Position numbers and translations under genes: made by a program
Notes under the pieces: model-generated
What the model was told of the DNA's origin: nothing
The model's database searches: none
What the model saw: the letters and a program-made list of their open reading frames with translations, nothing else
In this document: piece by piece, positions 9,918-22,001 of the stretch
Position numbering within the stretch: position 1 is the first letter of the stretch
Layout: each line of letters opens with the position of its first letter
From: Sphingobium sp. 66-54
GTDB lineage: Bacteria > Pseudomonadota > Alphaproteobacteria > Sphingomonadales > Sphingomonadaceae
Direction of reading: 5' to 3'
Assembly: GCA_001899715.1 (NCBI GenBank)
Contig: MKWI01000018.1
Span: 1 to 64,000 of the forward strand
Length of the DNA: 64,000 nt

Positions 9918-12900
9918 GTGAAAAAAATCTCATCGCAGACATTGTTGAAGATCGCCGCAGCGCCGGCCGTGCTGGGCCTGGCCCTGCTGTCAACGGCCGC
10001 TAATGCGCAAGAAGCGCAGAGCGCCGATGACGCGGACGCAGGCGAAGCCATCATCGTCACGGGCTCGCGCATCGCGACCCAGATGGTGGATGCACCGAAC
10101 CCGGTTCAGGTCGTTTCGGCCGATGTCATCCGTGGCAGCGGCATCGTGAACGTGCAGGACGCGCTGGTGCGCAACCCGGTGTTCGGCACGCCCGCGATCA
10201 GCCGCAACAACTCGAACTTCTCGACGTCGAGCGCCGGTGTGGCCACTGTCGATCTGCGCAACCTCGGCTCGGACCGCACGCTCGTGCTCGTCAATGGCCG
10301 TCGTTTCGTTGCGGGTATTCCCGGCAGCAGCACGGTTGACCTCAACACCATTCCGACCCAGTTCATCGACCGCATCGACGTGCAGACCGGCGGTTCGTCG
10401 GCCGTCTACGGCTCGGATGCCGTCGCGGGCGTGGTCAACATCGTGACCAAGAAGAATTATCAGGGCGTCGAACTGAGCGGCAAGATCGGCATCTCCGAAC
10501 GCGGCGACAATCTGGAGCAGGAACTCGGCATGCTCGTCGGCGGCAACTTCGACGACAACAAGGGCAATATTCTCGTCTACGCCGGCTATACCAAGCAGGG
10601 CGCTGTCTTCTCCCGCAACCGCTCAAATCTGGGCGCCGACATCGACCAGATCAGCTGCATTTACACAACATGCGACGTCGATCAGATCTTTGAAGCGACG
10701 AGGCCGTTCTATTCCGGTTTCGCCCCGCAGGGCAGCTTCACTGCGGGTCAGCGCTTTGACGGTGATGGCAGGCCAATTGGCTCTCGGTACACGTTTACCT
10801 ATAGCCCGAGTGGCCAGTTGCAGCCCTGCTTCAGTTCGAACGGCGCTGGCTGCGTGAGCGCCAGACCCGCAATTCCGGACGATCCGGATACGCCAAACGT
10901 CAATGAAGCTTCTCCAGCCGTTCCAGATATCGGCACAGGTGTCGGCCCCAACGGCTTCAACCGCTCGGCCTATCGCACGATTGCCGTGCCGACGGAACGC
11001 TACCTGCTGGCGCTGAGCGCCAATTATGAGGTTTCCGACTCGATCAACCTGTTCGTCGAAGGCAACTATGCCTCGACCAAGGTTCGGACCGAACTGGAGC
11101 CGTTCCCGATGGATTCGGCCGGTCCGAATGGTATTTTCCCGGCATCGGGTGGCCTCTTTGCCATTGAGGGTTATGCCATAGATCCGGTGACGGGCGCCCG
11201 AACCTTGACCCGTAACCCTCTCGTACCGCTCGCTATTTACAATGCTGCGATCGACACTCCTGTCTACGACACGAATGGCGATGACATACCCGACACGGGT
11301 GATGGCTTCCGCGATATCGGCTTCACCAAGCGCCTGTCGGAGTTCGGCAATCGCGGCAGTTCGGTCGATCGCGATACGTTCCGCATCGTCGCCGGCCTGA
11401 ATGGCAATCTGAGCGACCGTTGGAGCTATGAGGCCTATTATAATTATGGCCAGACCCGTGAATCCCAGCAGAGCGGTGGTCAGGTCAACGTCCTGAACTT
11501 CGCCAACGCGCTCAATGTCGTGCAGGACGTCTACGACGTGAACGGCAATGGCGACACCACCGATGCGGTCTGCGCCGATGCGACGGCACGGGCGCAAGGC
11601 TGCGCGCCAGCCAATATCTTTGGCTTCAACGCGCTCAGCCAGGATGCGATCAACTACATCATCGCACCTAGCTCGCTGACCAGCCTGACCTCGCAGAACG
11701 TTGCGGGCGCCGGCCTCGTCGGCAGTCTGCCAGGCCTTGCGGCTGGTGACATTGGCCTCGCCTTCGGTGTGGAATATCGCAAGGAGAAGTCCGAGCAGGT
11801 CTTCGACGCACTCACCAACGCAGGCCTGAACGGCGGCAACAAGCTGGCCAACACCTATGGCCAGTTCGATGTGAAGGAAGCCTATGGCGAAATCCGCCTG
11901 CCGCTGATCGCAGATGCGCCGTTCTTCAATACGCTCGAACTCTCCGCCGCCGGCCGCGTCTCGGATTATTCCACCGTTGGCACGGTCTACAGCTACAATG
12001 TGTCGGGCATCTGGGCACCGGTTCGCGATATCCGCTTCCGGGCTACCTACTCGCAGTCGACGCGCGCTCCGAACATCGGAGAGCTGTTCGGTGGCGCCGG
12101 TCAGGACTATCCGACCGATCTCGCCGATCCCTGTAAGGATATCCAATTAACGAGCACCGGTACGCTGGCAACCCAGTGCCTTGCCGACGCCGGTGTCCGG
12201 GCGAATATTGCCGCCAATGGCAAGTTCACCGTCAATCAGGCTGATATTCAGGGCATCAGCGGGTTCAACAATACCAACCCCAATCTGAACGAAGAGCAGA
12301 GCAAGTCGTGGACGGTTGGCGTTGCCATCAATCCGCGTTCAATCAACGCCCTTCGTGGCCTGCAACTCACGGTCGATTACTTCGATATCAAGATCAAGGA
12401 TGCGATTGTTTCGACGCCGCGTTCGTTCATCCTCGACCAGTGCTATAATCAGGCTAATGAGGACTACTGCAGCTTCATCACCCGCCGCCAGGCTGCGGCT
12501 GGTGCCAACAGCGCGGGCTCGCTGGAGTTCATTGATACTACGCTGTTCAATAGCGGCGGCCTCAGGACGACCGGTCTCGATGTGACCTTGGGTTACAATC
12601 AGAATGTCGTAAATGGCGTTGCGAGCTTCAACCTGTCCTACACCCATGTCTTCAAGGGCTATGTGATCCCGCTGCCGGGTGCGGATATCGACCGGTTTGC
12701 TGGTGAAAGCGGTGCTTCCAAGGACCGCGCCACCGGCACCCTCGCCTGGAATAACGACCGCATGGGCTTCACGCTGGTTGGCACCTACATCGGCGGCGCC
12801 TATCTGGATGACCAGTTCATCACCGGTGCGCTTGGTGATCCGGACATCCACTCGAAGAACTATCGTCAGAACTCGCGCTTCTATCTTGATGCGCAGGTTC

Positions 12901-13076
12901 GGTTCACGCCGGGCGATCATTATGAGTTCTTTGTCGGTGCCAACAACCTGCTCGACACCTCGGCTCCCCGGTTCATCACCGGCCTGCCGTTCAACTTCAC
13001 GGGCACGGAAACCGACGCGGGTACCTATGATCCGATCGGTCGTCGCTATTATGCGGGTGCCCGGATCCGGTTCTGA
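9918..13076 (+). CDS. TonB-dependent receptor (large, about 1050 residues)
   Basis: The GTG start at 9918 follows a good ribosome site and begins a signal peptide ending ANAQ. Next come a short linker, the TonB-box-like EAIIVTGSR, and the plug domain with the motifs VDLRNLGSDRTLVLVNGRR and GGSSAVYGSDAVAGVVNIV near residues 110-180. The rest is a 22-stranded barrel ending in YYAGARIRF. This subclass (LRNLG.DRTLVLVNGRR) is expanded in sphingomonads and xanthomonads and is often linked to carbohydrate, peptide or oligomer uptake, but the ligand is unknown. Codon use is less GC-extreme than in neighbouring genes. A strong terminator follows. Confidence 0.95.
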   Translation: MKKISSQTLLKIAAAPAVLGLALLSTAANAQEAQSADDADAGEAIIVTGSRIATQMVDAPNPVQVVSADVIRGSGIVNVQDALVRNPVFGTPAISRNNSNFSTSSAGVATVDLRNLGSDRTLVLVNGRRFVAGIPGSSTVDLNTIPTQFIDRIDVQTGGSSAVYGSDAVAGVVNIVTKKNYQGVELSGKIGISERGDNLEQELGMLVGGNFDDNKGNILVYAGYTKQGAVFSRNRSNLGADIDQISCIYTTCDVDQIFEATRPFYSGFAPQGSFTAGQRFDGDGRPIGSRYTFTYSPSGQLQPCFSSNGAGCVSARPAIPDDPDTPNVNEASPAVPDIGTGVGPNGFNRSAYRTIAVPTERYLLALSANYEVSDSINLFVEGNYASTKVRTELEPFPMDSAGPNGIFPASGGLFAIEGYAIDPVTGARTLTRNPLVPLAIYNAAIDTPVYDTNGDDIPDTGDGFRDIGFTKRLSEFGNRGSSVDRDTFRIVAGLNGNLSDRWSYEAYYNYGQTRESQQSGGQVNVLNFANALNVVQDVYDVNGNGDTTDAVCADATARAQGCAPANIFGFNALSQDAINYIIAPSSLTSLTSQNVAGAGLVGSLPGLAAGDIGLAFGVEYRKEKSEQVFDALTNAGLNGGNKLANTYGQFDVKEAYGEIRLPLIADAPFFNTLELSAAGRVSDYSTVGTVYSYNVSGIWAPVRDIRFRATYSQSTRAPNIGELFGGAGQDYPTDLADPCKDIQLTSTGTLATQCLADAGVRANIAANGKFTVNQADIQGISGFNNTNPNLNEEQSKSWTVGVAINPRSINALRGLQLTVDYFDIKIKDAIVSTPRSFILDQCYNQANEDYCSFITRRQAAAGANSAGSLEFIDTTLFNSGGLRTTGLDVTLGYNQNVVNGVASFNLSYTHVFKGYVIPLPGADIDRFAGESGASKDRATGTLAWNNDRMGFTLVGTYIGGAYLDDQFITGALGDPDIHSKNYRQNSRFYLDAQVRFTPGDHYEFFVGANNLLDTSAPRFITGLPFNFTGTETDAGTYDPIGRRYYAGARIRF

Positions 13077-13103
13077 TCCAACCGCACTTTGCCGAACAAT
13101 GAG

Positions 13104-13133
13104 AAAGGGCGCCTCAATGGGGCGCCCTTTTTC
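13104..13133 (+). terminator. Rho-independent terminator of the TonB receptor
   Basis: The stem is AAAGGGCGCC and GGCGCCCTTT around a 7-base loop, followed by TTC. The T run is short but joined to the stem's own T's (TTTTT). It lies 28 bp after the receptor stop codon and separates it from the convergent clpB. Confidence 0.85.
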
Positions 13134-13162
13134 TTATCATGCCATGAAGGACCGAGAGGGGA

Positions 13163-15742
<2,580 letters not shown>

Positions 15743-15771
15743 AGAGTCTCCCTTCGCCAGCCAGAAAGGTA

Positions 15772-15791
15772 GTGTTGCCAATGTGCAACAC
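15772..15791 (-). promoter_or_regulatory. Inverted repeat in the clpB promoter region
   Basis: A perfect GTGTTGC-N6-GCAACAC inverted repeat lies 30-50 bp upstream of the clpB ATG. On the minus strand its left arm overlaps CCCCTTG, which resembles the CTTG -35 core of alphaproteobacterial RpoH promoters. The matching -10 would be CTACCTT, a weak fit. It could be a repressor operator or a 5' UTR hairpin. Confidence 0.4.
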
Positions 15792-15962
15792 AAGGGGAAG
15801 GAGAGAATTTTATGCTCGGGCCGCGGGCACGGTCCATAGCATAGATCAAACAACGATGACGCTAGCCCCGGAGCGTCCGTCCGAAACGTCCCCGCCCCAC
15901 AGGCCGGTGCTCGATGCCCGCATCACCCCCGATCCTATATGCAACGCCACCAGCGCTCTAAA

Positions 15963-17702
15963 TCAGCGCCCGACAGTCTCCGCAATCGCCCGTCCCTCAC
16001 GGCGGGGATCGTAGCCGCCGTCGAACCGGCCATCGCGGATCATCACGCCCTGCACGCCCGAATCCTCGCCCTGTCCCGGCCGCAGCACGATGCCGCGCGC
16101 CGTAAGACCCTCCAGCACGGCGGGCGAGAAACGATCGACCTCGCCGCCGAAGCTGCCGCCGCGCGCGACGAGATTGGGCAGCGCCAGCGCCTGCTGCATC
16201 GGCAGATGCCAGTCGACCGCGCCAACCAGCGCCCGCCCGACATAAGCGAGAATGGCGTTGCCGCCCGCCGAACCAAGCGCACCGGCGAAATGCCCCTCGC
16301 GGTCGACCATGATGAGCGGGATCATCGAGGAGCGCGGCCGCTTGCCCGGCGCCACCGCGTTGGCGGCCGGCCGGCCCTGCGCATCACGCGGCAGGAAGGC
16401 GAAATCGGTGAGTTGGTTGTTGAGGAAGAACCCATCGACCATCCGCCCGGTGCCGAAGATGGATTCGACGGTGGTGGTCATCGAGACAACATTGCCCTGC
16501 GCGTCGCCGACGATGAAATGCGAGGTGCCGCCCGGCTCCAGCGTGGTATCGGCGGCCGCCAGTGCCGCGCCCGGCGGCGTGCCGGCAACGGGCGGCGGCC
16601 CGGCAGTGGTGCCGATGAGCTTCGCGCGTTCGGCGACGTAAGCGGGGTCGAGCAGGCCGGCGATCGGCACGGTCACGAAGGCGGGGTCGCCGACATAGCG
16701 GTCCCGGTCGGCATACATGAGGCGGCTCGCCTGCGCGAACAGGAACCAGGCCTGCGGATCGTCCGGCCCACGCGCCGCGATGTCGGTATGCTCCAGCAAC
16801 ATCAGGAGCTGGAGGAAGCCTACGCCGCTGGAGGGCGGCGGCGGCACGCAGACCAGATAGACGCGGTAGGGGTCGCACAGCGCTTCGCGCTTGAGGGGCT
16901 GATAGGCAGCCAGATCGGCCAGCGTCATGCTGCCGCCGAGCGGCCCGGCATGGGTTTTCTCGACGATGCGCTGCGCGGTCTCGCCAGCGTAGAGCGCATC
17001 CGGTCCCTGCGCGGCGAGGCGCTGGAGGAAGGCGGCATAGGCAGGGTTGACCAGCCGGTCGCCGGCTTTTTTGAGCCCCCCGTCCAGCCCGGCAAAATAG
17101 GCACGCACGTCCGGCGCGCTCAATTGCGGGAAGCCTCCACCGAGGAAGCGGCCGAGGCGCGGCGAGATGACGAAGCCCTCCCGCGCCGTCCGTTCGGCAT
17201 CACCGAACAGGCTGTTCCAGGCGAGCGCGCCATGCTCGCGCTGCGCCATGGCGAGCATCTTGACCGCGCCGGGAACGCCGGTCGCACGGCCGCTCAGCAC
17301 CGCCTGGCCGAAGGGCAACGGCTTGCCCTCCGCGTCGAGGAACAGCTCTGGCGTCGCGCCGGCCGGGGCGGTCTCGCGGCCGTCATAGACGACGACCTTG
17401 CCAGTCTTGCCATCGAAGAAGGTCATGAACGCGCCGCCGCCCATGCCGGAGCTTTGCGGCTCGACCAGCGAAAGCATCGCCTGCACCGCCACTGCCGCGT
17501 CCACCGCACTGCCGCCGCGCCGCAGCACGGCCAGACCCGCGTCCACCGCCAGCGGATTGGCGGCCGCGACGAAATAGCGCTGTTCCGCCATCGGCCGCGT
17601 CGCCTGCGCGCGCTCGGGCGATGGGGCTGTCGCCGTGCCGACCGCGCAGGCGCCCAGCGCAAGAGCAAGCAACAGGCCGGCGAGCGAGCGGAGCAGGATC
17701 AT
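15963..17702 (-). CDS. ggt: Gamma-glutamyltransferase (lipoprotein form)
   Basis: A 579-residue GGT that cleaves or transfers the gamma-glutamyl group of glutathione in the periplasm. A lipobox (LALGAC) near residue 19 predicts a membrane-anchored form. The autoprocessing nucleophile is Thr393 in EPGGTSHFIVGD, giving large and small chains by self-cleavage. The family's GMGGGAF motif lies near residue 90, and PPSSGVGFLQLL precedes the cleavage site. The start at 17702 is set by the signal peptide; the open frame to 18143 is antisense to the next gene. It is divergent from the acyl-CoA synthetase. Confidence 0.95.
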   Translation of the reverse strand: MILLRSLAGLLLALALGACAVGTATAPSPERAQATRPMAEQRYFVAAANPLAVDAGLAVLRRGGSAVDAAVAVQAMLSLVEPQSSGMGGGAFMTFFDGKTGKVVVYDGRETAPAGATPELFLDAEGKPLPFGQAVLSGRATGVPGAVKMLAMAQREHGALAWNSLFGDAERTAREGFVISPRLGRFLGGGFPQLSAPDVRAYFAGLDGGLKKAGDRLVNPAYAAFLQRLAAQGPDALYAGETAQRIVEKTHAGPLGGSMTLADLAAYQPLKREALCDPYRVYLVCVPPPPSSGVGFLQLLMLLEHTDIAARGPDDPQAWFLFAQASRLMYADRDRYVGDPAFVTVPIAGLLDPAYVAERAKLIGTTAGPPPVAGTPPGAALAAADTTLEPGGTSHFIVGDAQGNVVSMTTTVESIFGTGRMVDGFFLNNQLTDFAFLPRDAQGRPAANAVAPGKRPRSSMIPLIMVDREGHFAGALGSAGGNAILAYVGRALVGAVDWHLPMQQALALPNLVARGGSFGGEVDRFSPAVLEGLTARGIVLRPGQGEDSGVQGVMIRDGRFDGGYDPRREGRAIAETVGR

Positions 17703-17874
17703 GCGGCAGGAACCTTCATGACAATACAGAACGATGCCGCAGCGCAGCACGCCGCACAGTGGAACCTCCCCGCCCGCAACGCAAGAGGGGCGGGGATGGC
17801 TCTCCCGCGGGCGGCGTTCTATATGGGACGACTGGGCGCCGCGCAGAACGGCGTATCCTCGTGTCGTGGAGAAG

Positions 17875-19680
17875 ATGGTGCGCGCAGTCGAGACGATCCC
17901 GAGCCTGACGGCCCTGTTCTTCATCCGCGCGGCCGAGCGTGGCGACCGCCCCTTCCTCTGGGCCAGGCATGACGGCGCATGGCGCTCGACAAGCTGGGCG
18001 GAAACGGCACGGCTGGTCGCCTCGCTGGCGCAAGCGCTCAAGGCGCAGGGCATCCAGCCGGGCGACCGGGTGATGCTGGTGAGCGAGAACCGGCCGGAAT
18101 TCTGCATCGCCGATCTCGCCATCATGGCCGCGGGCGCCGTCACCGTGCCGACTTACACCACCAACACCACGCGCGATCATGAGCATATCATCGCCAATAG
18201 CGGCGCGCGGGCGGTGATCTTCTCAACCAGCAAGATCGCCAAGGCGCTGATGCCGGCGGTGCTGCACTCCCACATGGAGTTCGCGGTGGCAATGGAGCCG
18301 CAAAAGGCGATGCAGAGCGCCTCGGTGCCGGTGCACGACTGGGACGCGCTGATCGCCACCCACCCCGGCGATGCACAGGCGTGCGCGGACGCGCTCACCG
18401 CCACGCGCGACGATACCGCCTGCCTCATCTACACCAGCGGCACCGGCGGCGCACCGCGCGGCGTCATCCTCCACCACGGCTCGATCCTGTGCAATGTCGA
18501 GGGCTGCGTGGACATCATCGCCAATGATTTCGGTTGGGGAGACGAGATCTTCCTCTCCTTCCTGCCGATCAGCCATGCCTATGAGCATTCGGGCGGCCAG
18601 TTCCTGCCGATCGGGCTGGGCGGGCAGATCTATTATGCCGAGAGCCTGGAGAAGCTCGCCGCCAACATCGCCGAGGTACGCCCGACCATCATGGTGGTGG
18701 TACCACGCCTGTTCGAACTGCTGCGCGCGCGTGTTTCCAAGGCCATCGAGAAACAGGGGCGTCTGCCCCGCTTGATGTTGGAGCAGACGCTGCGCCTTTC
18801 CGCCAAACGCGCCGAGCGCGGCAGCCTCGCCCCGTGGGACTGGCCCGTGCAGAAGCTGCTGGAGCGGGTGTTCATCCCGAAGATCCGCAAACGCTTCGGT
18901 GGGCGGATGAAGGCGCTGGTCTCCGGCGGTGCGCCGCTCAACCCGGATGTCGGCACCTTCTTCCAGTCGCTCGGCCTCACCCTGTTGCAAGGCTACGGCC
19001 AGACCGAAGCCGGACCGGTCATTAGCTGCAATCGCCCGTCGAGCGGGTTGCGCATGGATACGGTCGGCCCGCCGCTCCGGGGCGTAGAGGTGAAGATCGC
19101 CGAGGATGGCGAGATTCTCGTGCGCGGCGAGCTGGTGATGAAGGGCTATTGGAACAACCCCGCCGAGACCGCGCGCACCATCAAGGACGGCTGGTTGCAT
19201 ACCGGCGATATCGGCGAGTTCGACGAAGCGGGGCGGCTACGCATCACCGACCGCAAGAAGGATCTGATCGTCAACGACAAGGGCGACAATGTCGCGCCGG
19301 CCAAGCTGGAGAATATGCTGACGCTCCAGCCGGAGATCGGCCAGGTGATGGTCTATGGCGACCGGCGGCCCAATATCGTCGGCCTGATCGTGCCCGACCC
19401 CGAATGGATGAAGGAATGGGCCGAGGCGCATGGCAAGCCGGCCGACCTCGCCGCGCTGCGCGACGACCCGGCCTTCCATGCCGCGATCCGCGCGGCTGTG
19501 GACCGGGTCAATGCCGACCTGTCCGTGATCGAGAAGGTCCGCCGCTTCGCGCTGGCAGATGAGCCCTTCACCATCGACAACGAAATGCTGACGCCCAAGC
19601 AGTCGATCCGCCGCCACGTCATCCGTGCACATTATCAGGAGCGGCTGGACGCGCTCTACGGCGCGCGGGCGGAGGAATAG
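17875..19680 (+). CDS. Long-chain acyl-CoA synthetase (AMP-binding)
   Basis: About 601 residues of the ANL superfamily, activating a fatty acid to an acyl-AMP and then acyl-CoA. The phosphate loop reads YTSGTGGAPRGV, where the common form is YTSGTTGxPKG, so the second Thr and the Lys are replaced. Downstream motifs are normal: FLPISHAYEHSG, GYGQTEAGPVISCN, GWLHTGDIGEFD and the hinge DRKKDLIV. The C-terminal catalytic lysine is probably in LTPKQSIRR. The start is the ATG at 17875, or the in-frame GTG at 17866; ribosome sites do not decide. It is probably cytoplasmic or membrane-associated, as in FadD15-like enzymes. Confidence 0.92.
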   Translation: MVRAVETIPSLTALFFIRAAERGDRPFLWARHDGAWRSTSWAETARLVASLAQALKAQGIQPGDRVMLVSENRPEFCIADLAIMAAGAVTVPTYTTNTTRDHEHIIANSGARAVIFSTSKIAKALMPAVLHSHMEFAVAMEPQKAMQSASVPVHDWDALIATHPGDAQACADALTATRDDTACLIYTSGTGGAPRGVILHHGSILCNVEGCVDIIANDFGWGDEIFLSFLPISHAYEHSGGQFLPIGLGGQIYYAESLEKLAANIAEVRPTIMVVVPRLFELLRARVSKAIEKQGRLPRLMLEQTLRLSAKRAERGSLAPWDWPVQKLLERVFIPKIRKRFGGRMKALVSGGAPLNPDVGTFFQSLGLTLLQGYGQTEAGPVISCNRPSSGLRMDTVGPPLRGVEVKIAEDGEILVRGELVMKGYWNNPAETARTIKDGWLHTGDIGEFDEAGRLRITDRKKDLIVNDKGDNVAPAKLENMLTLQPEIGQVMVYGDRRPNIVGLIVPDPEWMKEWAEAHGKPADLAALRDDPAFHAAIRAAVDRVNADLSVIEKVRRFALADEPFTIDNEMLTPKQSIRRHVIRAHYQERLDALYGARAEE

Positions 19681-19737
19681 GGCGCGCGTCACGCCTGCCA
19701 TGACAGGGGCCCGGGACGACACGACACTGCGGCTGGA

Positions 19738-19755
19738 CTCCTGCTTTCGCAGGAG
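19738..19755. other. Short hairpin between convergent genes
   Basis: CTCCTGC-TTTC-GCAGGAG forms a perfect 7-bp stem. The sequence resembles one tip of the 77-bp dispersed palindrome, so it may be a decayed half copy. There is no T run, so it is not a classical terminator. Confidence 0.4.
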
Positions 19756-19800
19756 AACAAGGCTTCTATCAGAGTGGGCCTGTCCCTTGCCGCGTTACGC

Positions 19801-20211
19801 TTACTTGCCCGGCGTGCGATAGGGCACGAAATCGCCCAGCGCGCAGCTTCCCGTCTGCGATCCGCTCGGCAGATTGACCACCGTGGCGATATCGCCCCGG
19901 CAATATTGGCTGGTCGTCCGCCGCAGCACCAGCGTGTCGCCCATGGCCAGGCCATGGCACGCGCCGCTCAGCGTGTTGCGATAGACGAGGTCCTTGTTGA
20001 CCCGGTAGATCAACGTGTTGTCGCCCAGCGAACGCAGGTCGCTGCTACGCATCGCGGTGATGCAACTCACCGGTTCGCCGGGGACCTTGCCCTCCAGCGC
20101 CCGCGCCAGATCGCGCGCCTCGCGCTCGCTGAGGCGCGGTTCGTTCGCCGTGGTCGACTGCGTGCAGGCAGCAAGGGGTAGCAGCATCAAAGCGAGAAAC
20201 ATGGTCTTCAT
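19801..20211 (-). CDS. Small lipoprotein of unknown function
   Basis: A 136-residue protein with signal peptide and lipobox PLAAC (Cys near residue 16). The mature part has four more cysteines (SCITAM, GACHGL, QYCRGD, GSCALGDF), suggesting disulfides. The charged helix LSEREARDLARALEGK comes first, and a beta-rich segment follows (NTLIYRVNKDLVYRNTLSG). The start at 20211 has a GAGAGGAG ribosome site. I recognise the type as a common sphingomonad hypothetical, but not a named family. It lies 100 bp after the mmcQ-like gene on the same strand. Confidence 0.72.
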   Translation of the reverse strand: MKTMFLALMLLPLAACTQSTTANEPRLSEREARDLARALEGKVPGEPVSCITAMRSSDLRSLGDNTLIYRVNKDLVYRNTLSGACHGLAMGDTLVLRRTTSQYCRGDIATVVNLPSGSQTGSCALGDFVPYRTPGK

Positions 20212-20313
20212 GGCTTCACTCCTCTCGCCCCACCACTTCATGGCGCCGAGATTACCAGTGTTTGAACGACTGCGCACTACTTTAGACGGAGGCAGGTCGC
20301 CCCGACCTTGATG

Positions 20314-20703
20314 CTAGGAGTCCGCCAGGGCAGCCAATGCGGCCTGCTGCTTGCGGGTCAGACCAGCGCGAACGAGGGCATAGCTCCGCTCGGCCAGCCG
20401 CGCGATCTCCCCCGCCGGCACATCGGCTGTCAGATCCACGCTGATCCAGAAGCGCTTGTCGAGATGCGACCGGTGGCCGACGCCCTCGTAACGCTCGCGC
20501 AACAGATCCGCTTCGAAAAGATCGCATTTGAGGATGACATAGGCGTCCCCCCGCAGCGACATAATGGCGAACAGCTTGCCCATGACCTTGTATAGCGCGG
20601 AGAGCGGCGCCGCCGCGCGCGGCGGCACATAATGGTCGATATGAGCCCCCGGTTGGGCGGCGAGGAGCGCCCCGAGCGCCTCGCGCGCCGCCTGCGCGCT
20701 CAC
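20314..20703 (-). CDS. MmcQ/YjbR-family protein
   Basis: A 129-residue protein of the MmcQ/YjbR family, which has a CyaY-like fold and is suggested to bind DNA. Family features are the central strands (LFAIMSLRGDAYVILKCD), then HRSHLDKRFWISVDL and the C-terminal helix SYALVRAGLTRKQ. Its biological role is not established. The start is GTG at 20703, and its first bases overlap the stop of gloB (GTGA), so it is translated as part of the gloA-gloB operon. Confidence 0.85.
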   Translation of the reverse strand: MSAQAAREALGALLAAQPGAHIDHYVPPRAAAPLSALYKVMGKLFAIMSLRGDAYVILKCDLFEADLLRERYEGVGHRSHLDKRFWISVDLTADVPAGEIARLAERSYALVRAGLTRKQQAALAALADS

Positions 20704-21431
20704 GCCGCATCCTTTTCCGCGCGGCGGCGGGCCAGTTCGGTGACGCTGCCCGCGCGCATGAAGGGGTTTGTCGCCCGTTCGAGCGCGATGGTGGTCGGCA
20801 CGGTCGCCTCGCCCCGCGTCCGCATGGCCTCCACCTCGGCGAGACGCGCCTTCACCGCGTCATTGTCCGGCTCGGCCCGCAGGGCATAGCGGCCATTGGA
20901 GAGCGTATATTCGTGTGCGCAATAGACGCGCGTCTCGTCCGGCAGCGCGGCGAAGCGGCGCATATTCTCGAACATCTGCGCCGCCGTCCCCTCGAACAGC
21001 CGGCCGCAGCCCATGGCGAACATGGTATCGCCCACGAAGATCACGTCCTCATCCGCGAAATGATAGGCGATGTGCCCGGCCGTGTGCGCCGGTACCGCCA
21101 GCACTACCGCCTCGTGCGCCCCAAGACGCACGCGGTCGCCTTCACCCACCGGCGCATCCACGTTGGGGATCTTGCCCAACTCCGCGCGCGGTGCCGTCAC
21201 CCGCGCGCCGGTGGCGGCGACGATGCCGGCGTTGCCACCGATATGATCGCCATGCCAGTGGGTGTTCCAGATCTGCCCGATCCGCCAGCCACGGTCCGCT
21301 ACCGCCGCCAGCACCGGCTCGGCCACGGAGGGATCGACGGCGAGCGTCTCCCCGCTCGCCGCATCGTGGACCAGCCAGACATAATTGTCCGCCAGCACCG
21401 GCACCCGCACGATCTCCAGCGACGACGCCAT
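20700..21431 (-). CDS. gloB: Hydroxyacylglutathione hydrolase (glyoxalase II)
   Basis: A 243-residue metallo-beta-lactamase-fold enzyme that hydrolyses S-lactoylglutathione to lactate and glutathione. The metal site THWHGDHIGGN gives His58, His60, Asp62 and His63. A further ligand lies in VPAHTAGHIAY and another in VFVGDTMFAMGCGRLFEGT. The C-terminal YCAHEYTLSNGRYAL and the R-rich tail that bind glutathione are present, placing it with true glyoxalase II enzymes. It starts at ATG 21431 (preceded by an in-frame GTG). It lies 27 bp after the glyoxalase I-like gene, so both steps of methylglyoxal detoxification are in one operon. Confidence 0.95.
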   Translation of the reverse strand: MASSLEIVRVPVLADNYVWLVHDAASGETLAVDPSVAEPVLAAVADRGWRIGQIWNTHWHGDHIGGNAGIVAATGARVTAPRAELGKIPNVDAPVGEGDRVRLGAHEAVVLAVPAHTAGHIAYHFADEDVIFVGDTMFAMGCGRLFEGTAAQMFENMRRFAALPDETRVYCAHEYTLSNGRYALRAEPDNDAVKARLAEVEAMRTRGEATVPTTIALERATNPFMRAGSVTELARRRAEKDAA

Positions 21432-21458
21432 CACGCTTCTCCCGGTCTTAAACCACCC

Positions 21459-21890
21459 TTACCATTCGCCGACATTGGGCATGGACGCCCACGGCTCGGC
21501 CGGCTCCAGCTTGCCGTCCTGCAACAGCTCGATCGAGATATTGTCCGGCGTGCGGATGAACGCCATGTGCCCGTCGCGCGGCGGGCGGTTGATCGTCACG
21601 CCCGCATCCATCAGCCGCTGGCAGGTCTCGTAGATATTCTCCACCTGATAGGCGAGGTGGCCGAAATTGCGCCCGCCGGTATAGACCTCACCCGTGCCGT
21701 CCTCGGGCGGCCAGTTGTAGGTCAGCTCCACCTGCGCATCCTCGTTGCCGGGGCAGGCGAGGAACAGCAGGGTGAAGCGCCCCTGCTCATGATCCATCCG
21801 GCGCACTTCCTTGAGGCCGAGCAGCTCGAAGAACCGCACCGTTTTGTCGAGATCGGTCACGCGGATCATGGTGTGGAGATATTTGGGCAT
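21459..21890 (-). CDS. gloA: Glyoxalase I-like VOC-family protein
   Basis: A 143-residue vicinal-oxygen-chelate protein, the length of bacterial lactoylglutathione lyase. Two VOC half-modules are visible ([20 protein letters not shown], and [17 protein letters not shown]). Candidate metal ligands are His in LHTMIRV, Glu in VELTYNW, His in FGHLAYQV and Glu in ISIELLQ, the full glyoxalase I set. It isomerises the methylglyoxal-glutathione hemithioacetal to S-lactoylglutathione. The placement directly before gloB supports this over other VOC functions. Confidence 0.9.
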   Translation of the reverse strand: MPKYLHTMIRVTDLDKTVRFFELLGLKEVRRMDHEQGRFTLLFLACPGNEDAQVELTYNWPPEDGTGEVYTGGRNFGHLAYQVENIYETCQRLMDAGVTINRPPRDGHMAFIRTPDNISIELLQDGKLEPAEPWASMPNVGEW

Positions 21891-22001
21891 GCGGCTTTCC
21901 TCCGTTCGTCGCTCGTCAGCAACGGTTCATCTCATGGATGGCAACTTCTGGCCGTTGAGATAAGCTCTCCCACAGGCGGACGAAAGAGAGGAATCAATTT
22001 C

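Noticed and set aside
10623..12146. 507-codon frame antisense to the large TonB receptor.
   Set aside because: Its translation shows no motif, while the plus strand encodes a complete receptor.
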